DNA of 64,000 nucleotides, taken from Hyphomicrobiales bacterium (GTDB lineage: Bacteria > Pseudomonadota > Alphaproteobacteria > Rhizobiales > Rhizobiaceae). The stretch's first letter is position 1. Every line of letters starts with the position of its first letter. The stretch is taken from positions 378-64,377 of the forward strand of contig UBJR01000030.1 in the NCBI GenBank assembly GCA_900465675.1, written 5' to 3'. The notes below the pieces were generated by a model. It worked only from the letters and a program-made list of their open reading frames with translations, was not told where the DNA came from and did no database searches. Of the stretch, positions 33,110-41,617 are shown in pieces. The position numbers and the translations under genes are program-made.

Positions 33110-34843
33110 ATGCACGTCGATATTGTGTCTGCGTTCGACGAACTCGAGAAATTGCAGGGCGACTGGGAGGCGGTCTATGACGCCGATCCGGAATCCAACT
33201 ATTTCATGTCCTGGAACTGGATGCGGCGCTATCTGCAAACGCGCGCTAACTGGCATGTTCTGGCGGCAAAGCGCGCGGAAGCGGATGAGCATTACATCGC
33301 ATTCCTGCCGCTGCAGATCCGCTTGGATTTCGAGCCGGGGAAGGGTTTTTTCAATGCCATCCATATGGCCGGCATGCCTTTCTCCGTTTACAGCGGCATT
33401 CTCTCACGGCCCGAATGGTCCGATGAGGCAATGGCGGCTTTCGCAGCCTGTCTGCAGACCTTCAACTGGCGCCGGTTCAATCTCGATGAGATCTATCTGT
33501 CGGACCAGCGTCTTTCCGCACTGATCGGCAGTTTCCCGCGCCAGGAATTCGTGCCGGCAAAGGTCGTCCGGGCTGACCATATCACCGATGCCGGCGAGAG
33601 CATCGATCACGACGCCTATGTGTATATTCCGCTGGCGGATGACTTCGAGACATTCCTCAGTACCCGCCTCAGCGCCAAGGCGCGCCGCAACGCCCGGGTC
33701 GCCATGCGCGATTTGGCGAGCGGAAAGCATGGGCTGCACGTCACCCATACGACGGCCGAGACATTCGAGCAGAATCTCGAGACCTTCTATGCGATGTGGA
33801 ATGCGCAATGGGGTGTGCGTCAGCCGGATTATGCCGCCGGGATCATTGCCGGTTGCCGCAAGATGTTGCCCGGTTCGCTTGATGACGGATCGCTTCTGGT
33901 GCCTGTGCTTTGGGAGGGCGACAGGCCTGTCGCCATGCAGGTCCTCTATCTCGATCACAAGAAGAAGACGATGATCTGCTTCATCGGCAGCCGGGATAGC
34001 AATGCGGCCTCTCATAGCCCAGGCTTCACGCTGCATTGTTATTGCCTTCGCTGGGCAATCGAGAATGGCTACCGGAACTACGATTTCGGTACCGGAGATT
34101 TTGCCTACAAGTTCACTTTCGGCGGCGAACAGCAGCTGGTGGAGCGTCGCAGGGTGATGACGGTCTCCGAGCGCAATATCGGCGATCGTCTCGACCCGCG
34201 CTCGCTGGACGCGGCCTGTTACCGCGCCGCGCAGATGGCAGCGAAAGGCGATATCGAAAATGCCGATCTCTGCTGCCGCCAGATCCTCGCCACCGATCCT
34301 TCTCATTCCCAGGCGCTGGCGCTGGCTGAAGGCCTCGAAGCGGCACGGTGCCGGCCTGCTGCGGATGTCGAGCTGGAGGCGTTGATGCGCACCGCGATCG
34401 CAGATCACCGTGAGGGCGCCCTGGCGCGCGCCGAATCCGGCTATCGCCGCATCATCGAAGCGGTGCCTGGGCACTTTGCCGCCCTGCATCAGCTGGCGCT
34501 CGTGCTGTTGCAGCAGGGCCGCCTCGATGCCGCAAAGTCGTCGATCCTTGAGGCGCTGGCCGCCGGGCCTGGCAATGCGGCCGCCCATTGCACCTGCGGC
34601 AATATCCTTGCCGCTCTGTCCGAGGATGCTGCGGCCATCGCCAGCTATGAGCGCGCCATCGCCCTCTCGCCGTCCTATGCCGCGCCCTTCAACAATCGCG
34701 GCAATGTTCTGCGCCGGATAGGCCGGCTGGAGGATGCGGCGGAAAGCTATTCGCGAGCCCTCGAACTGGCGCCCGATCACGCCCAGGCGGCGCTGAACAA
34801 GGCGGCCGTGCTGGCGCAGATCAACGCGATGGCCGTCGCTTAG
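33110..34843 (+). CDS. GNAT-like (BioF2/FemAB type) acetyltransferase fused to TPR repeats
   Basis: The 577-residue product joins two parts. Residues 1-350 have the BioF2/FemAB-like acyltransferase pattern: SWNWMRRYLQ near the N-terminus, a basic LSAKARRNARVAM helix and the terminal YRNYDFGTGDFAYKFTFG typical of this family. Residues 400-570 hold at least four tetratricopeptide repeats (for example GYRRIIEAVPGHFAALHQLA and SYERAIALSPSYAAPFNNRG). Proteins with this acyltransferase occur in polysaccharide loci; here the substrate is unknown and the TPR part probably binds a partner. GGGGAG lies nine bases before ATG 33110; an ATG at 33071 would add 13 residues. Confidence 0.8.
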   Translation: MHVDIVSAFDELEKLQGDWEAVYDADPESNYFMSWNWMRRYLQTRANWHVLAAKRAEADEHYIAFLPLQIRLDFEPGKGFFNAIHMAGMPFSVYSGILSRPEWSDEAMAAFAACLQTFNWRRFNLDEIYLSDQRLSALIGSFPRQEFVPAKVVRADHITDAGESIDHDAYVYIPLADDFETFLSTRLSAKARRNARVAMRDLASGKHGLHVTHTTAETFEQNLETFYAMWNAQWGVRQPDYAAGIIAGCRKMLPGSLDDGSLLVPVLWEGDRPVAMQVLYLDHKKKTMICFIGSRDSNAASHSPGFTLHCYCLRWAIENGYRNYDFGTGDFAYKFTFGGEQQLVERRRVMTVSERNIGDRLDPRSLDAACYRAAQMAAKGDIENADLCCRQILATDPSHSQALALAEGLEAARCRPAADVELEALMRTAIADHREGALARAESGYRRIIEAVPGHFAALHQLALVLLQQGRLDAAKSSILEALAAGPGNAAAHCTCGNILAALSEDAAAIASYERAIALSPSYAAPFNNRGNVLRRIGRLEDAAESYSRALELAPDHAQAALNKAAVLAQINAMAVA

Positions 34844-36135
34844 CGGTCGCGCTTGCCGCTGCCGAACGTGTAACCGGTCTCGACGGTGTTCTTGCCGAAC
34901 TTTTCGCGCAGCTTGTCCATCGCCGCTTCAGCGGCGGCGCGGCGGGTCGATTGCTCGTCGATCAGATCGGGCGGATCGGCACGGCCGGGATCGCATAGAT
35001 CGGAAACGCCGATCCCGATCAGCCGGAATTTTGTGCCGTCGGTCTCCCGTTCAAGCAGCTCAACGCCGGTGCGGAAGATCCGGTCGGCAAGCTGCGTCGG
35101 GTCTTCGAGCCGCCTGTTGCGCGTCCGTAGCTTGAAATCCGCAGTCTTCATCTTCAGCACGACGGTATGGCCGGCGATGTCATCCTTCTTCAGCCGCCAG
35201 GACACTTTCTCGGAGAGGTTCCGCAGGATCGGCACGAGATCCTCGTGGCGGGAAATGTCTTCGAAGAAGGTGGTTTCCGACGAGACGCTTTTCGCTGCCT
35301 CGTTGAGATGCACCTCGCGGTCGTCGATGCCGCGGGAGAGCCGGGCGAGGCGCTGGCCCATGCTGCCATAGCGGCGCATCAGGTCGGTCTCTTCCATCTG
35401 CTGCAACTGACCGATCGTCCGGATACCGTCGGCCTCCAGCGTCGCCGCGAAGGCCTTGCCGACGCCCCAGATGGTCGTTACCGGGCGCGGCGCCAGGAAC
35501 TCGACAGCCTCTTCACGCCCGATGACCGAAAAGCCGCGGGGCTTCTGCAGGTCGGAAGCAACCTTGGCGAGGAACTTGCAGTAGGAAAGCCCGACCGACA
35601 CGCTGATGCCGATCTCCTTCTCCACCCGCCGTACGAATTTCGCCAGCGTCCGGGCAGGGGGATCGTTGTGCAGGCGCTCGGTGCCGCCGAGTTCCAGGAA
35701 GGCCTCGTCGATCGACAGCGGCTGCACCAGCGGCGTCAACTCCTGCATCATCGACCTGACCTCGCGGCCGACCCTGACATATTTCTCCATGTCGGGCCGG
35801 ATGACGATCGCCTGCGGGCAGGCTTCCAGCGCCTTGAACATCGGCATGGCGGAGCGCACGCCATGAATGCGGGCGATATAGCAGGCGGTGGAAACCACGC
35901 CGCGCTTGCCGCCGCCGATGATCACGGGCTTGTCGGCGAGCTCGGGATTGTCGCGTTTTTCGACCGCCGCATAAAAGGCGTCGCAGTCGATATGCGCCAG
36001 CGTCAGGCCGTAAAGCTCCTTGTGCCGGACAAGCCGCGGGCTTCCGCAGCTGACACAGCGGCGCGTCTCCGCCTTCTGCTCGGCAAGGCAGTCGCGACAG
36101 AAGCCGGGTGTCTTGTCAGGTGCAGCCAAAGTCAT
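34840..36135 (-). CDS. dinB: DNA polymerase IV (Y family)
   Basis: DinB (431 residues) is the error-prone Y-family polymerase that copies past damaged bases. The catalytic acids are Asp50 and Asp52 (LAHIDCDAF) and Asp143-Glu144 (SIDEAF); a helix-hairpin-helix and little-finger domain follow. An N-terminal zinc ribbon (Cys13, Cys16, Cys27, Cys30) precedes the core, as in rhizobial DinB. The ATG at 36135 is chosen because the best promoter would start transcription about 20 bases before it; an ATG at 36165 would lie inside the promoter. A LexA-type box covers the transcript start. Its stop overlaps the GNAT-TPR gene stop by four bases. Confidence 0.93.
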   Translation of the reverse strand: MTLAAPDKTPGFCRDCLAEQKAETRRCVSCGSPRLVRHKELYGLTLAHIDCDAFYAAVEKRDNPELADKPVIIGGGKRGVVSTACYIARIHGVRSAMPMFKALEACPQAIVIRPDMEKYVRVGREVRSMMQELTPLVQPLSIDEAFLELGGTERLHNDPPARTLAKFVRRVEKEIGISVSVGLSYCKFLAKVASDLQKPRGFSVIGREEAVEFLAPRPVTTIWGVGKAFAATLEADGIRTIGQLQQMEETDLMRRYGSMGQRLARLSRGIDDREVHLNEAAKSVSSETTFFEDISRHEDLVPILRNLSEKVSWRLKKDDIAGHTVVLKMKTADFKLRTRNRRLEDPTQLADRIFRTGVELLERETDGTKFRLIGIGVSDLCDPGRADPPDLIDEQSTRRAAAEAAMDKLREKFGKNTVETGYTFGSGKRDR

Positions 36136-36140
36136 CACGG

Positions 36141-36190
36141 GAACAAATATTGAACATCGCGACATTACGCTCTAAGTTCTTGAGTCTCAA
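36141..36190 (-). promoter_or_regulatory. dinB promoter with LexA box at the start of transcription
   Basis: On the minus strand TTGAGA (36190-36185) and TAATGT (36167-36162) are 17 bases apart, giving a start near 36155. The perfect direct repeat GTTC-N7-GTTC occupies 36155-36141, from about +1 to +15, and the dinB ATG follows after five bases. LexA bound there would block the polymerase. There is no Shine-Dalgarno in the 20-base leader. Confidence 0.75.
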
Positions 36191-36260
36191 GACAGAGGAG
36201 CGCCGTGGCGTTGGATAACAAACGGCATTTTGGGGCCGTTGGATCGATGAAGACAGCGGA

Positions 36261-36926
36261 TCAGCCGCGGCCACTGCCGCCGGAGGCGCCAAAGTGTTCG
36301 CCGATATGAACAGATGCCTCCGCCCACCCCTTGATCCGGGCAATGCCTTCCATGGCCGAAGGGGCAAAGCGATGAATGTCCGACTCCGGCATCAGGTGCA
36401 GCAGCAGGCAATCCTCGACATGTTCGTGGACGGAATGAAGGTTGCGGACCATGTCGTCGATAAAGGCAACGGGCACGTCCCGCGCACCGTGAAGCGCCTT
36501 GACGATCGGCCCCTTGGGCTGCAGCGACGCCAGAAGCGGGTAATGCAGCTCGAAGCGGTCGAGCAATCTGCGGCGCTGGTCGCGATAGACGGGCGGCATG
36601 GCCGTCAGGAGCACGATGTCGGCGGTGCCGGAAAGGCGCGCCAGAGTTTCCTCTGCAAGCAGAAGCGGCGCCTGCCACTCTTCCTGCCGCTCGAAAAAGG
36701 TTTCGATCAGCCGGCTGACAGTGACTTCGTCAGCCGCTGTCCCGTCCGGCGTTTCGATGTTTCCGTGCAGCTTGAACGATCGCGGCACCAGCCGGTAGCC
36801 CTCGCTCTCAAGAAAGCGTTCGAACGGCACGATGAATTGCAGCACGACGTCATCGACGTCGCAGACGATCAGGGGCCGGTCGGCGAGCCGCACATGCGAT
36901 GTGTCGAGGTGCTCGATCTCGGCCAC
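36261..36926 (-). CDS. HAD-superfamily hydrolase
   Basis: About 220 residues. The HAD motif I is seen as LIVCDVDDVVLQF with the nucleophile Asp and general acid Asp, motif II as VLLTAMPP, and motif III/IV as FIDDMVRNLHSV. The substrate is unknown. No ATG fits the conserved N-terminus; the start is either GTG 36926 or TTG 36932, the latter overlapping the TGA of the upstream DUF3572 gene, so translation is coupled. It forms an operon with that gene. Confidence 0.8.
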   Translation of the reverse strand: MAEIEHLDTSHVRLADRPLIVCDVDDVVLQFIVPFERFLESEGYRLVPRSFKLHGNIETPDGTAADEVTVSRLIETFFERQEEWQAPLLLAEETLARLSGTADIVLLTAMPPVYRDQRRRLLDRFELHYPLLASLQPKGPIVKALHGARDVPVAFIDDMVRNLHSVHEHVEDCLLLHLMPESDIHRFAPSAMEGIARIKGWAEASVHIGEHFGASGGSGRG

Positions 36927-36928
36927 GG

Positions 36929-37237
36929 TCAATACTGCCCCGAATCGAGACCGGGCGACGAGAAATGCTGCCAGGCAGCCGTCAGCGCCTCGGGCGGCGT
37001 GCCGCTCGCCTGGCAGAAAGCCAAGGCTGTCGGCTCATGCTGCATGACGAAGTCGAGCATGCCGGAAAGGAAGGCCGTATCGTTGATCGCGTTGCGCACC
37101 TGGGCCGGTTCAATGCCGGTCAGCGCAAGAAAACGCGAAAACATGTCGGGTTCATTTGCAAGCCAGCCGAGTACGGCGATCGCCGTTTCATGCGGATCCC
37201 TGGCCAGTTGTTTAGAGGTCTTGAAGTTGCTTTGCAT
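36929..37237 (-). CDS. DUF3572-family protein
   Basis: The 102-residue, mostly helical protein matches the DUF3572 type, with the segment ETAIAVLGWLANEPDMFSRFLALTGI near residues 17-42 and ALAFCQASGTPPEAL near the end. No function is known. It is conserved beside divK in rhizobia and reads away from it, leaving a 135-base divergent promoter region. Its TGA overlaps the probable TTG of the HAD hydrolase gene. Confidence 0.8.
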   Translation of the reverse strand: MQSNFKTSKQLARDPHETAIAVLGWLANEPDMFSRFLALTGIEPAQVRNAINDTAFLSGMLDFVMQHEPTALAFCQASGTPPEALTAAWQHFSSPGLDSGQY

Positions 37238-37372
37238 TTCGCTGGGTAAGTTACCTTTTTTTCAACCAAATACCGGTAGCTTGCCGCTATCGGTTTCGTC
37301 GAGCCGCGCGTTCGCAGGTCGCTTCTTGTCAGGCGGACATTTGCAGGGACGGAACATAGGAACGAGCTTGCC

Positions 37373-37744
37373 ATGCCCAAACAGGTGATGATTGTAGAAG
37401 ATAATGAGCTCAACATGAAGCTCTTTCGCGACCTGATCGAGGCCTCGGGATATACGACCATTCAGACCCGGAACGGCATGGAAGCGCTTGATCTTGCTCG
37501 AAAACACCGTCCGGATCTGATCCTCATGGACATTCAGCTGCCGGAAGTTTCCGGTCTCGAGGTGACCAAGTGGCTGAAAGAGGATGACGAACTGCATGTC
37601 ATTCCCGTGATCGCGGTCACCGCATTCGCGATGAAGGGCGATGAGGAGCGAATCCGTCAGGGCGGCTGTGAGGCTTATGTGTCCAAGCCGATCTCGGTTC
37701 CCAAATTTATCGAAACGATCAAGACGTATCTCGGCGATGCTTAG
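37373..37744 (+). CDS. divK: Cell-cycle response regulator DivK
   Basis: DivK (123 residues) is a single-domain response regulator that receives phosphate from the kinases PleC/DivJ and controls the CckA-CtrA pathway in alphaproteobacteria. The acceptor is Asp53 (LILMDIQLPE), with acidic residues Glu9-Asp10 and the conserved Lys in YVSKPISVP. There is no output domain. pleD follows after 18 bases, the usual alphaproteobacterial order. Confidence 0.95.
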   Translation: MPKQVMIVEDNELNMKLFRDLIEASGYTTIQTRNGMEALDLARKHRPDLILMDIQLPEVSGLEVTKWLKEDDELHVIPVIAVTAFAMKGDEERIRQGGCEAYVSKPISVPKFIETIKTYLGDA

Positions 37745-37762
37745 TGCATCGGAAAGAAGCTC

Positions 37763-39136
37763 ATGACTGCGCGCATTCTGGTTGTTGACGATATTCCGGC
37801 GAACGTGAAGCTGCTCGAAGCGCGGCTCGTCGCCGAGTATTTCGACGTGCTGACCGCTGCCGATGGCTATGAGGCGCTGGCGATCTGTGATCGCAACCAG
37901 GTCGATATCATTCTTCTCGATGTCATGATGCCGGGTCTCAACGGCTTCGAGGTCTGTGAGCGCCTGAAGGCAAACCCGAAGACCTCTCATATTCCGGTCG
38001 TCATGGTCACCGCGCTCGATCAGCCAGCCGACCGCGTGCGCGGCCTGAAGGCCGGTGCCGACGATTTCCTGACCAAGCCTGTCAACGACCTGCAGCTGAT
38101 CTCGCGGGTCAAGAGCCTGCTGCGCCTGAAGACGCTGAGCGACGAACTGCGTATCCGCGCCGAAACGGCGCAGACCATGGGCATGGACGATCTGCTGCGG
38201 GCAGGCGAGGGACGCGCCGAGGACGCAGGTCAGATCCTGCTTGTCGACGGCCGCGCCAATTCGCAGGAACGCATCATCAAGACTCTGAAGCCGATCGCCG
38301 ATGTGACGGCGATCTCAGATCCGCAGGCGGCTCTCTTCGAAGCGGCTGAAAATGCGTTCGAGCTGGTGATCGTCAACACCAATTTCGACGATTACGATCC
38401 GCTGCGGCTCTGCTCTCAGTTCCGCTCACTGGAGCGCACGCGCTTCCTCCCGATCCTGATCATCACCGAGCAGGGCGCCGACGACATGGTCATCCGGGCG
38501 CTGGATCTCGGCGTCAACGACTACATCATCCGTCCGCTCGATCCGAACGAGCTTGTCGCCCGCAGCCTGACGCAGATCCGCCGCAAGCGCTTCAACGACC
38601 GCCTGCGCGCCAGCGTCAAGCACACGATCGAGCTCGCGGTTACCGACGCACTCACTGGGCTGAATAACCGCCGCTATCTCGACAATCACCTGAACGTGCT
38701 CTTCAACCGCTCGATGGCGCGGGGCAAGCCGCTCTCGGTGCTGATCACCGACATCGATCGATTCAAACAGGTCAACGATACCTACGGCCATGATGCTGGC
38801 GACGAAGTCCTGAAGGAATTCGCCAACCGCATCCGCTCGACCGTGCGCGGCGCCGATCTTGCCTGCCGCTATGGCGGCGAGGAATTCGTCGTCGTCATGC
38901 CCGATACTTCCCCGGAGGTCGCGGCAGCCGTGGCGGAGCGCCTGCGGGCGTCGATCGAAGACAATGGCTTCACGTTGAAATCGGCAGGCGAGGAGCTGAA
39001 GGTCACGGCCTCGTTCGGCATCGCTTCGCGCCAATCGAGCGTGTTGACGCCTGATCAGCTGATGAAGCAGGCCGATCTCGCGCTTTACAAAGCCAAGAAC
39101 ACCGGCCGCAACCGAGTCGTCGCCGCGGCGGCCTGA
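37763..39136 (+). CDS. pleD: Response regulator and diguanylate cyclase PleD
   Basis: PleD (457 residues) makes cyclic-di-GMP and controls polar development. It has a first receiver domain with acceptor Asp53 (IILLDVMMPG), a second receiver domain (about 165-280) that lacks a clear acceptor, and a GGDEF domain ending in active GGEEF at residues 371-375. An RGAD inhibitory site lies five residues upstream, so product inhibition is expected. It is in one operon with divK. Confidence 0.95.
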   Translation: MTARILVVDDIPANVKLLEARLVAEYFDVLTAADGYEALAICDRNQVDIILLDVMMPGLNGFEVCERLKANPKTSHIPVVMVTALDQPADRVRGLKAGADDFLTKPVNDLQLISRVKSLLRLKTLSDELRIRAETAQTMGMDDLLRAGEGRAEDAGQILLVDGRANSQERIIKTLKPIADVTAISDPQAALFEAAENAFELVIVNTNFDDYDPLRLCSQFRSLERTRFLPILIITEQGADDMVIRALDLGVNDYIIRPLDPNELVARSLTQIRRKRFNDRLRASVKHTIELAVTDALTGLNNRRYLDNHLNVLFNRSMARGKPLSVLITDIDRFKQVNDTYGHDAGDEVLKEFANRIRSTVRGADLACRYGGEEFVVVMPDTSPEVAAAVAERLRASIEDNGFTLKSAGEELKVTASFGIASRQSSVLTPDQLMKQADLALYKAKNTGRNRVVAAAA

Positions 39137-39619
39137 CGATACCGGGCCTGTTTAGCGGGTGGTTTTCCCAGTTTTCCACCGGCAGCGGTGAAAGATTAAC
39201 AAATTTTAATGATGCCGCTGCCATATCGCATGCTGTTTTTCAACTAAGACCCCAAAAATGGAGAGCCGATACAATCGTCCAATTTGAGGGGGATTTGTGT
39301 TCGTTTTCACGAATAGAATCGTTCTCAAAAGTCAGCGTCAAGCATAAATGGTTTTGCGCCAAGAGTTGTGGTGATATTACTATTCGCGTGAGCGTAAATC
39401 GGCTACCTAACGTAACGGAAGTGCGCGATAATTGTACTGATATATATTTCCGGTGTTCTTCGATCGCGTTTTTCTTCATCAAGTAAAGAAACGTGATTCG
39501 TTCATTTCGCACCTGCCCCAAAATTGGACTTTTAACCATAGGGACAAGCTCACAAATCTAATCATTAAGAATTTGTTGATTTTCTTTCATTTTCGGGCAA
39601 ATTATCGAGCCATAAGAAA

Positions 39620-39802
39620 AGCGCTCCCGAACATGGGATGCCGAAATACCCCATGATGCTCAGGTCCGCCGCATCTCCTGGGTCGTGGGGTCGGTCGGCT
39701 AGTTCGCAACTTTAAGCGGTTCCTCGTGCCGCGTTGCTTGCTGGCCGACCCCCTTTCGTAAAAACACCGCCCTTGCCGATAAACCGGTAGGGCGGTGTTT
39801 TT
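39620..39802 (+). ncRNA. Candidate structured small RNA
   Basis: The segment contains a hairpin CATGGG/CCCATG (39632-39655), a 13-bp stem with two wobble pairs between GGGGTCGGTCGGC (39687-39699) and GCTGGCCGACCCC (39740-39752), and a 14-bp terminator stem (39760-39802) followed by a U-rich tail on the plus strand. A weak promoter pair (TTGATT, AATTAT) lies near 39576-39604. The order fits a plus-strand RNA of about 180 bases, but the strand is not certain and no known family is recognised. Confidence 0.35.
39760..39802. terminator. Intrinsic terminator
   Basis: AAAAACACCGCCCT pairs perfectly with AGGGCGGTGTTTTT over 14 bases with a 15-base loop. On the plus strand GTTTG follows the stem; on the minus strand ACGAA follows. 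It stands about 620 bases after pleD, too far to be its only terminator. Confidence 0.75.
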
Positions 39803-39841
39803 GTTTGCGCTAACATTTATCGTGACGGTAGACCGGAAAAC

Positions 39842-39878
39842 GAAAAAGGCGCGCAGCCGTTGGGCGCGCGCCTTTTTC
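39842..39878 (-). terminator. rpmG terminator
   Basis: GAAAAAGGCGCGC pairs with GCGCGCCTTTTTC, 20 bases after the rpmG stop on the minus strand. The stem is GC-rich in the middle with A and T runs at its base, so it works in both directions. Confidence 0.8.
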
Positions 39879-39897
39879 AAAACCCAGGGATCAAGAA

Positions 39898-40065
39898 TTA
39901 CTTGATCTTGGTTTCCTTGAACTCGACATGCTTCTTAGCAATCGGGTCGTACTTGGTCTTGGTCATCTTGTCCGTCATCGTGCGGCTGTTCTTCGTCGTG
40001 ACGTAGAAGAAGCCGGTGTCGGCCGTCGACAGCAGCTTGATCTTGATTGTGGTAGCCTTAGCCAT
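39898..40065 (-). CDS. rpmG: 50S ribosomal protein L33
   Basis: A 55-residue protein starting MAKATTIKIKLLSTADTGFF and ending in a basic KKHVEFKETKIK, the typical L33 sequence of alphaproteobacteria. It lacks the zinc-binding cysteines found in some L33 forms, so its synthesis does not depend on zinc. AGGACGACC precedes the ATG at 40065. It is followed by its own terminator. The MFS gene lies 93 bases upstream on the same strand. Confidence 0.95.
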   Translation of the reverse strand: MAKATTIKIKLLSTADTGFFYVTTKNSRTMTDKMTKTKYDPIAKKHVEFKETKIK

Positions 40066-40158
40066 GGTCGTCCTGCCTTTAATAAAATGAATGCCGTGGC
40101 AAGCCGGATGGGCTCCACGGCAAATTCTGGCGCGAAAATACGAATCTCGCCCGAAATG

Positions 40159-41343
40159 TCAACCTCGCTTTCGAATGAAAAGCAGTCTTATGCCTGAAAG
40201 CAGGGCATAAATGCCGAAGAAGCCGGCGATTGCCCAGGCAAATCCGTCATTGCCGGCAACGTCGATCGCCGCGCCGATCACCTGCGGACCGGCAACGGTG
40301 CCAACGGCGTAACAGAAGACGAAGGCGGCGTTGGCGGCGGCGAGGTCGGAGCCCGTCAGCCGCGAGCCGAGATGGTTGAGCCCGACCGTGTACAGACCGG
40401 CCACACAGCCGCCCCAGAAGAGCAGGACGCCTGCCATGAGTACCCAGCTATGCACGAGCAGCGGCAGCATCAGCGAGCCGATACAGCCCATGAAAGCCAT
40501 AGCTGCGAGCAGGGGGCGCTTGTCCTTCATCTTGTCGGACAGCAGGCCGACGGGAATCTGGAAGATCACGTTGCCGATGCCCATCACCGTCAGCAGCAGG
40601 GCAGCCTGCGATTCGGTAAAGGCGGCGCGGGTCGCATAGATCGGAAACAGCGCCAGGCCGCCCGCTTCGACCGCTCCGAAGATGAAGACGGCGGCGGTCG
40701 CCGTCGGCACCAGGAAGACGTAGCGCATGAAATGCAGTTCCGGCTTCTCTTCCAGCACCGGGCTTTCGTAGCGCGCGATGAAGATCGGGATCGCGGCAAG
40801 CAGGATGGCGACAGCGCCGACGGCAAAGGGAAGCACGCCGTCGCTGCCGAGGATCGAGAAGAGCAGGGGGCCGGCGGCAAAGCCAAGCGACAGCACTGTC
40901 GCGTAGATGCCGAGCACGAAGCCGCGTTTCGATCGCGGCGATGCGGCGTTGATCCAGAACTCGGACAGGATGAAGAGCGTTGTCGTCGCACCATGAAAGG
41001 CGAAGCGCAACGGGAACCACATCCAGAAGTCCTGGGCGTAGTAGAAGCCGATGGCGCTTAGTGCCGAGATCACCACCGCCCACAGCATGGTGGAGGCAAC
41101 GCCGTATTTATGCGCCAGCTTCGTCGTGATCGGTGCGGCAGCCATGGCGGCAACGCCGGCCATCGCGGTGTTCAGTCCGATCAGCGTCGATGAAATACCG
41201 CGTTTCTCAAGGATGATGCTGAGCAGCGGAAGGCCAAGGCCGATCGCTATGCCGACGGCAGAGATCGACGAGACGGCGGCAACGAGCGACGGCCAATGGA
41301 TTTCTTCAACATCGCCCGGCGTGCCGTTTCTCGGCTGAGACAT
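40159..41343 (-). CDS. Major facilitator superfamily transporter
   Basis: The 394-residue protein has 12 predicted transmembrane helices and the YcaD/MFS pattern, with GLLSDKMKDKRPLL between helices 8 and 9 (MFS motif A copy) and FRPLRFAFH-like loops (WFPLRFAFHGATTTLFIL) in the first half. Substrate unknown. Short cytoplasmic ends. The start ATG at 41343 is preceded by AAGGATGGATAT. A 274-base gap separates it from the DUF983 gene upstream, so it probably has its own promoter. Confidence 0.85.
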   Translation of the reverse strand: MSQPRNGTPGDVEEIHWPSLVAAVSSISAVGIAIGLGLPLLSIILEKRGISSTLIGLNTAMAGVAAMAAAPITTKLAHKYGVASTMLWAVVISALSAIGFYYAQDFWMWFPLRFAFHGATTTLFILSEFWINAASPRSKRGFVLGIYATVLSLGFAAGPLLFSILGSDGVLPFAVGAVAILLAAIPIFIARYESPVLEEKPELHFMRYVFLVPTATAAVFIFGAVEAGGLALFPIYATRAAFTESQAALLLTVMGIGNVIFQIPVGLLSDKMKDKRPLLAAMAFMGCIGSLMLPLLVHSWVLMAGVLLFWGGCVAGLYTVGLNHLGSRLTGSDLAAANAAFVFCYAVGTVAGPQVIGAAIDVAGNDGFAWAIAGFFGIYALLSGIRLLFIRKRG

Positions 41344-41617
41344 ATATCCATCCTTGAATGACTGAAACGAATCACCCGTCTCGTGTCACACAGAAGGGCA
41401 CAGACATGCCAAATCCAGGTGACGGGCAGAGCTTTAAGGGAAGTCCGGCGCTGATGGCAAGAGATCGAATAGTCGAACATCAGATCAGTCAAGAAAACGC
41501 GCACCACTTTATTCGCCGGACAAAGACACAGGCAGGCAAAAAAACCCGCCACGCGCATGAGCGTTGCCCAATACAAGCGAATTATGTCTGGATGGTGAAG
41601 GTGCCTCGAAACGCGCC

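Larger units (their letters stand above)
39137..39897. other. Long gap between pleD and rpmG
   Basis: 761 bases without a supported protein gene. The first part (to about 39600) is markedly AT-rich compared with its surroundings and carries three copies of a CCCCAAAA-TGGA-like motif (39250-39262, 39278-39291 inverted, 39516-39528). The second part (39620-39802) is GC-rich and folds into stems followed by a terminator; it may encode a small RNA. The rpmG terminator is at the right end. Short open frames here have no ribosome binding site. Confidence 0.6.

Noticed and set aside
39295..39486. 63-codon open frame in the AT-rich gap
   Set aside because: No ribosome binding site, TTG start, and composition typical of AT-rich non-coding DNA.
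39598..39802. tmRNA, SRP RNA or RNase P RNA in the pleD-rpmG gap
   Set aside because: None of the defining motifs is present (no tag reading frame, no GGAAGGAAGC, no GAGGAAAGTCC).
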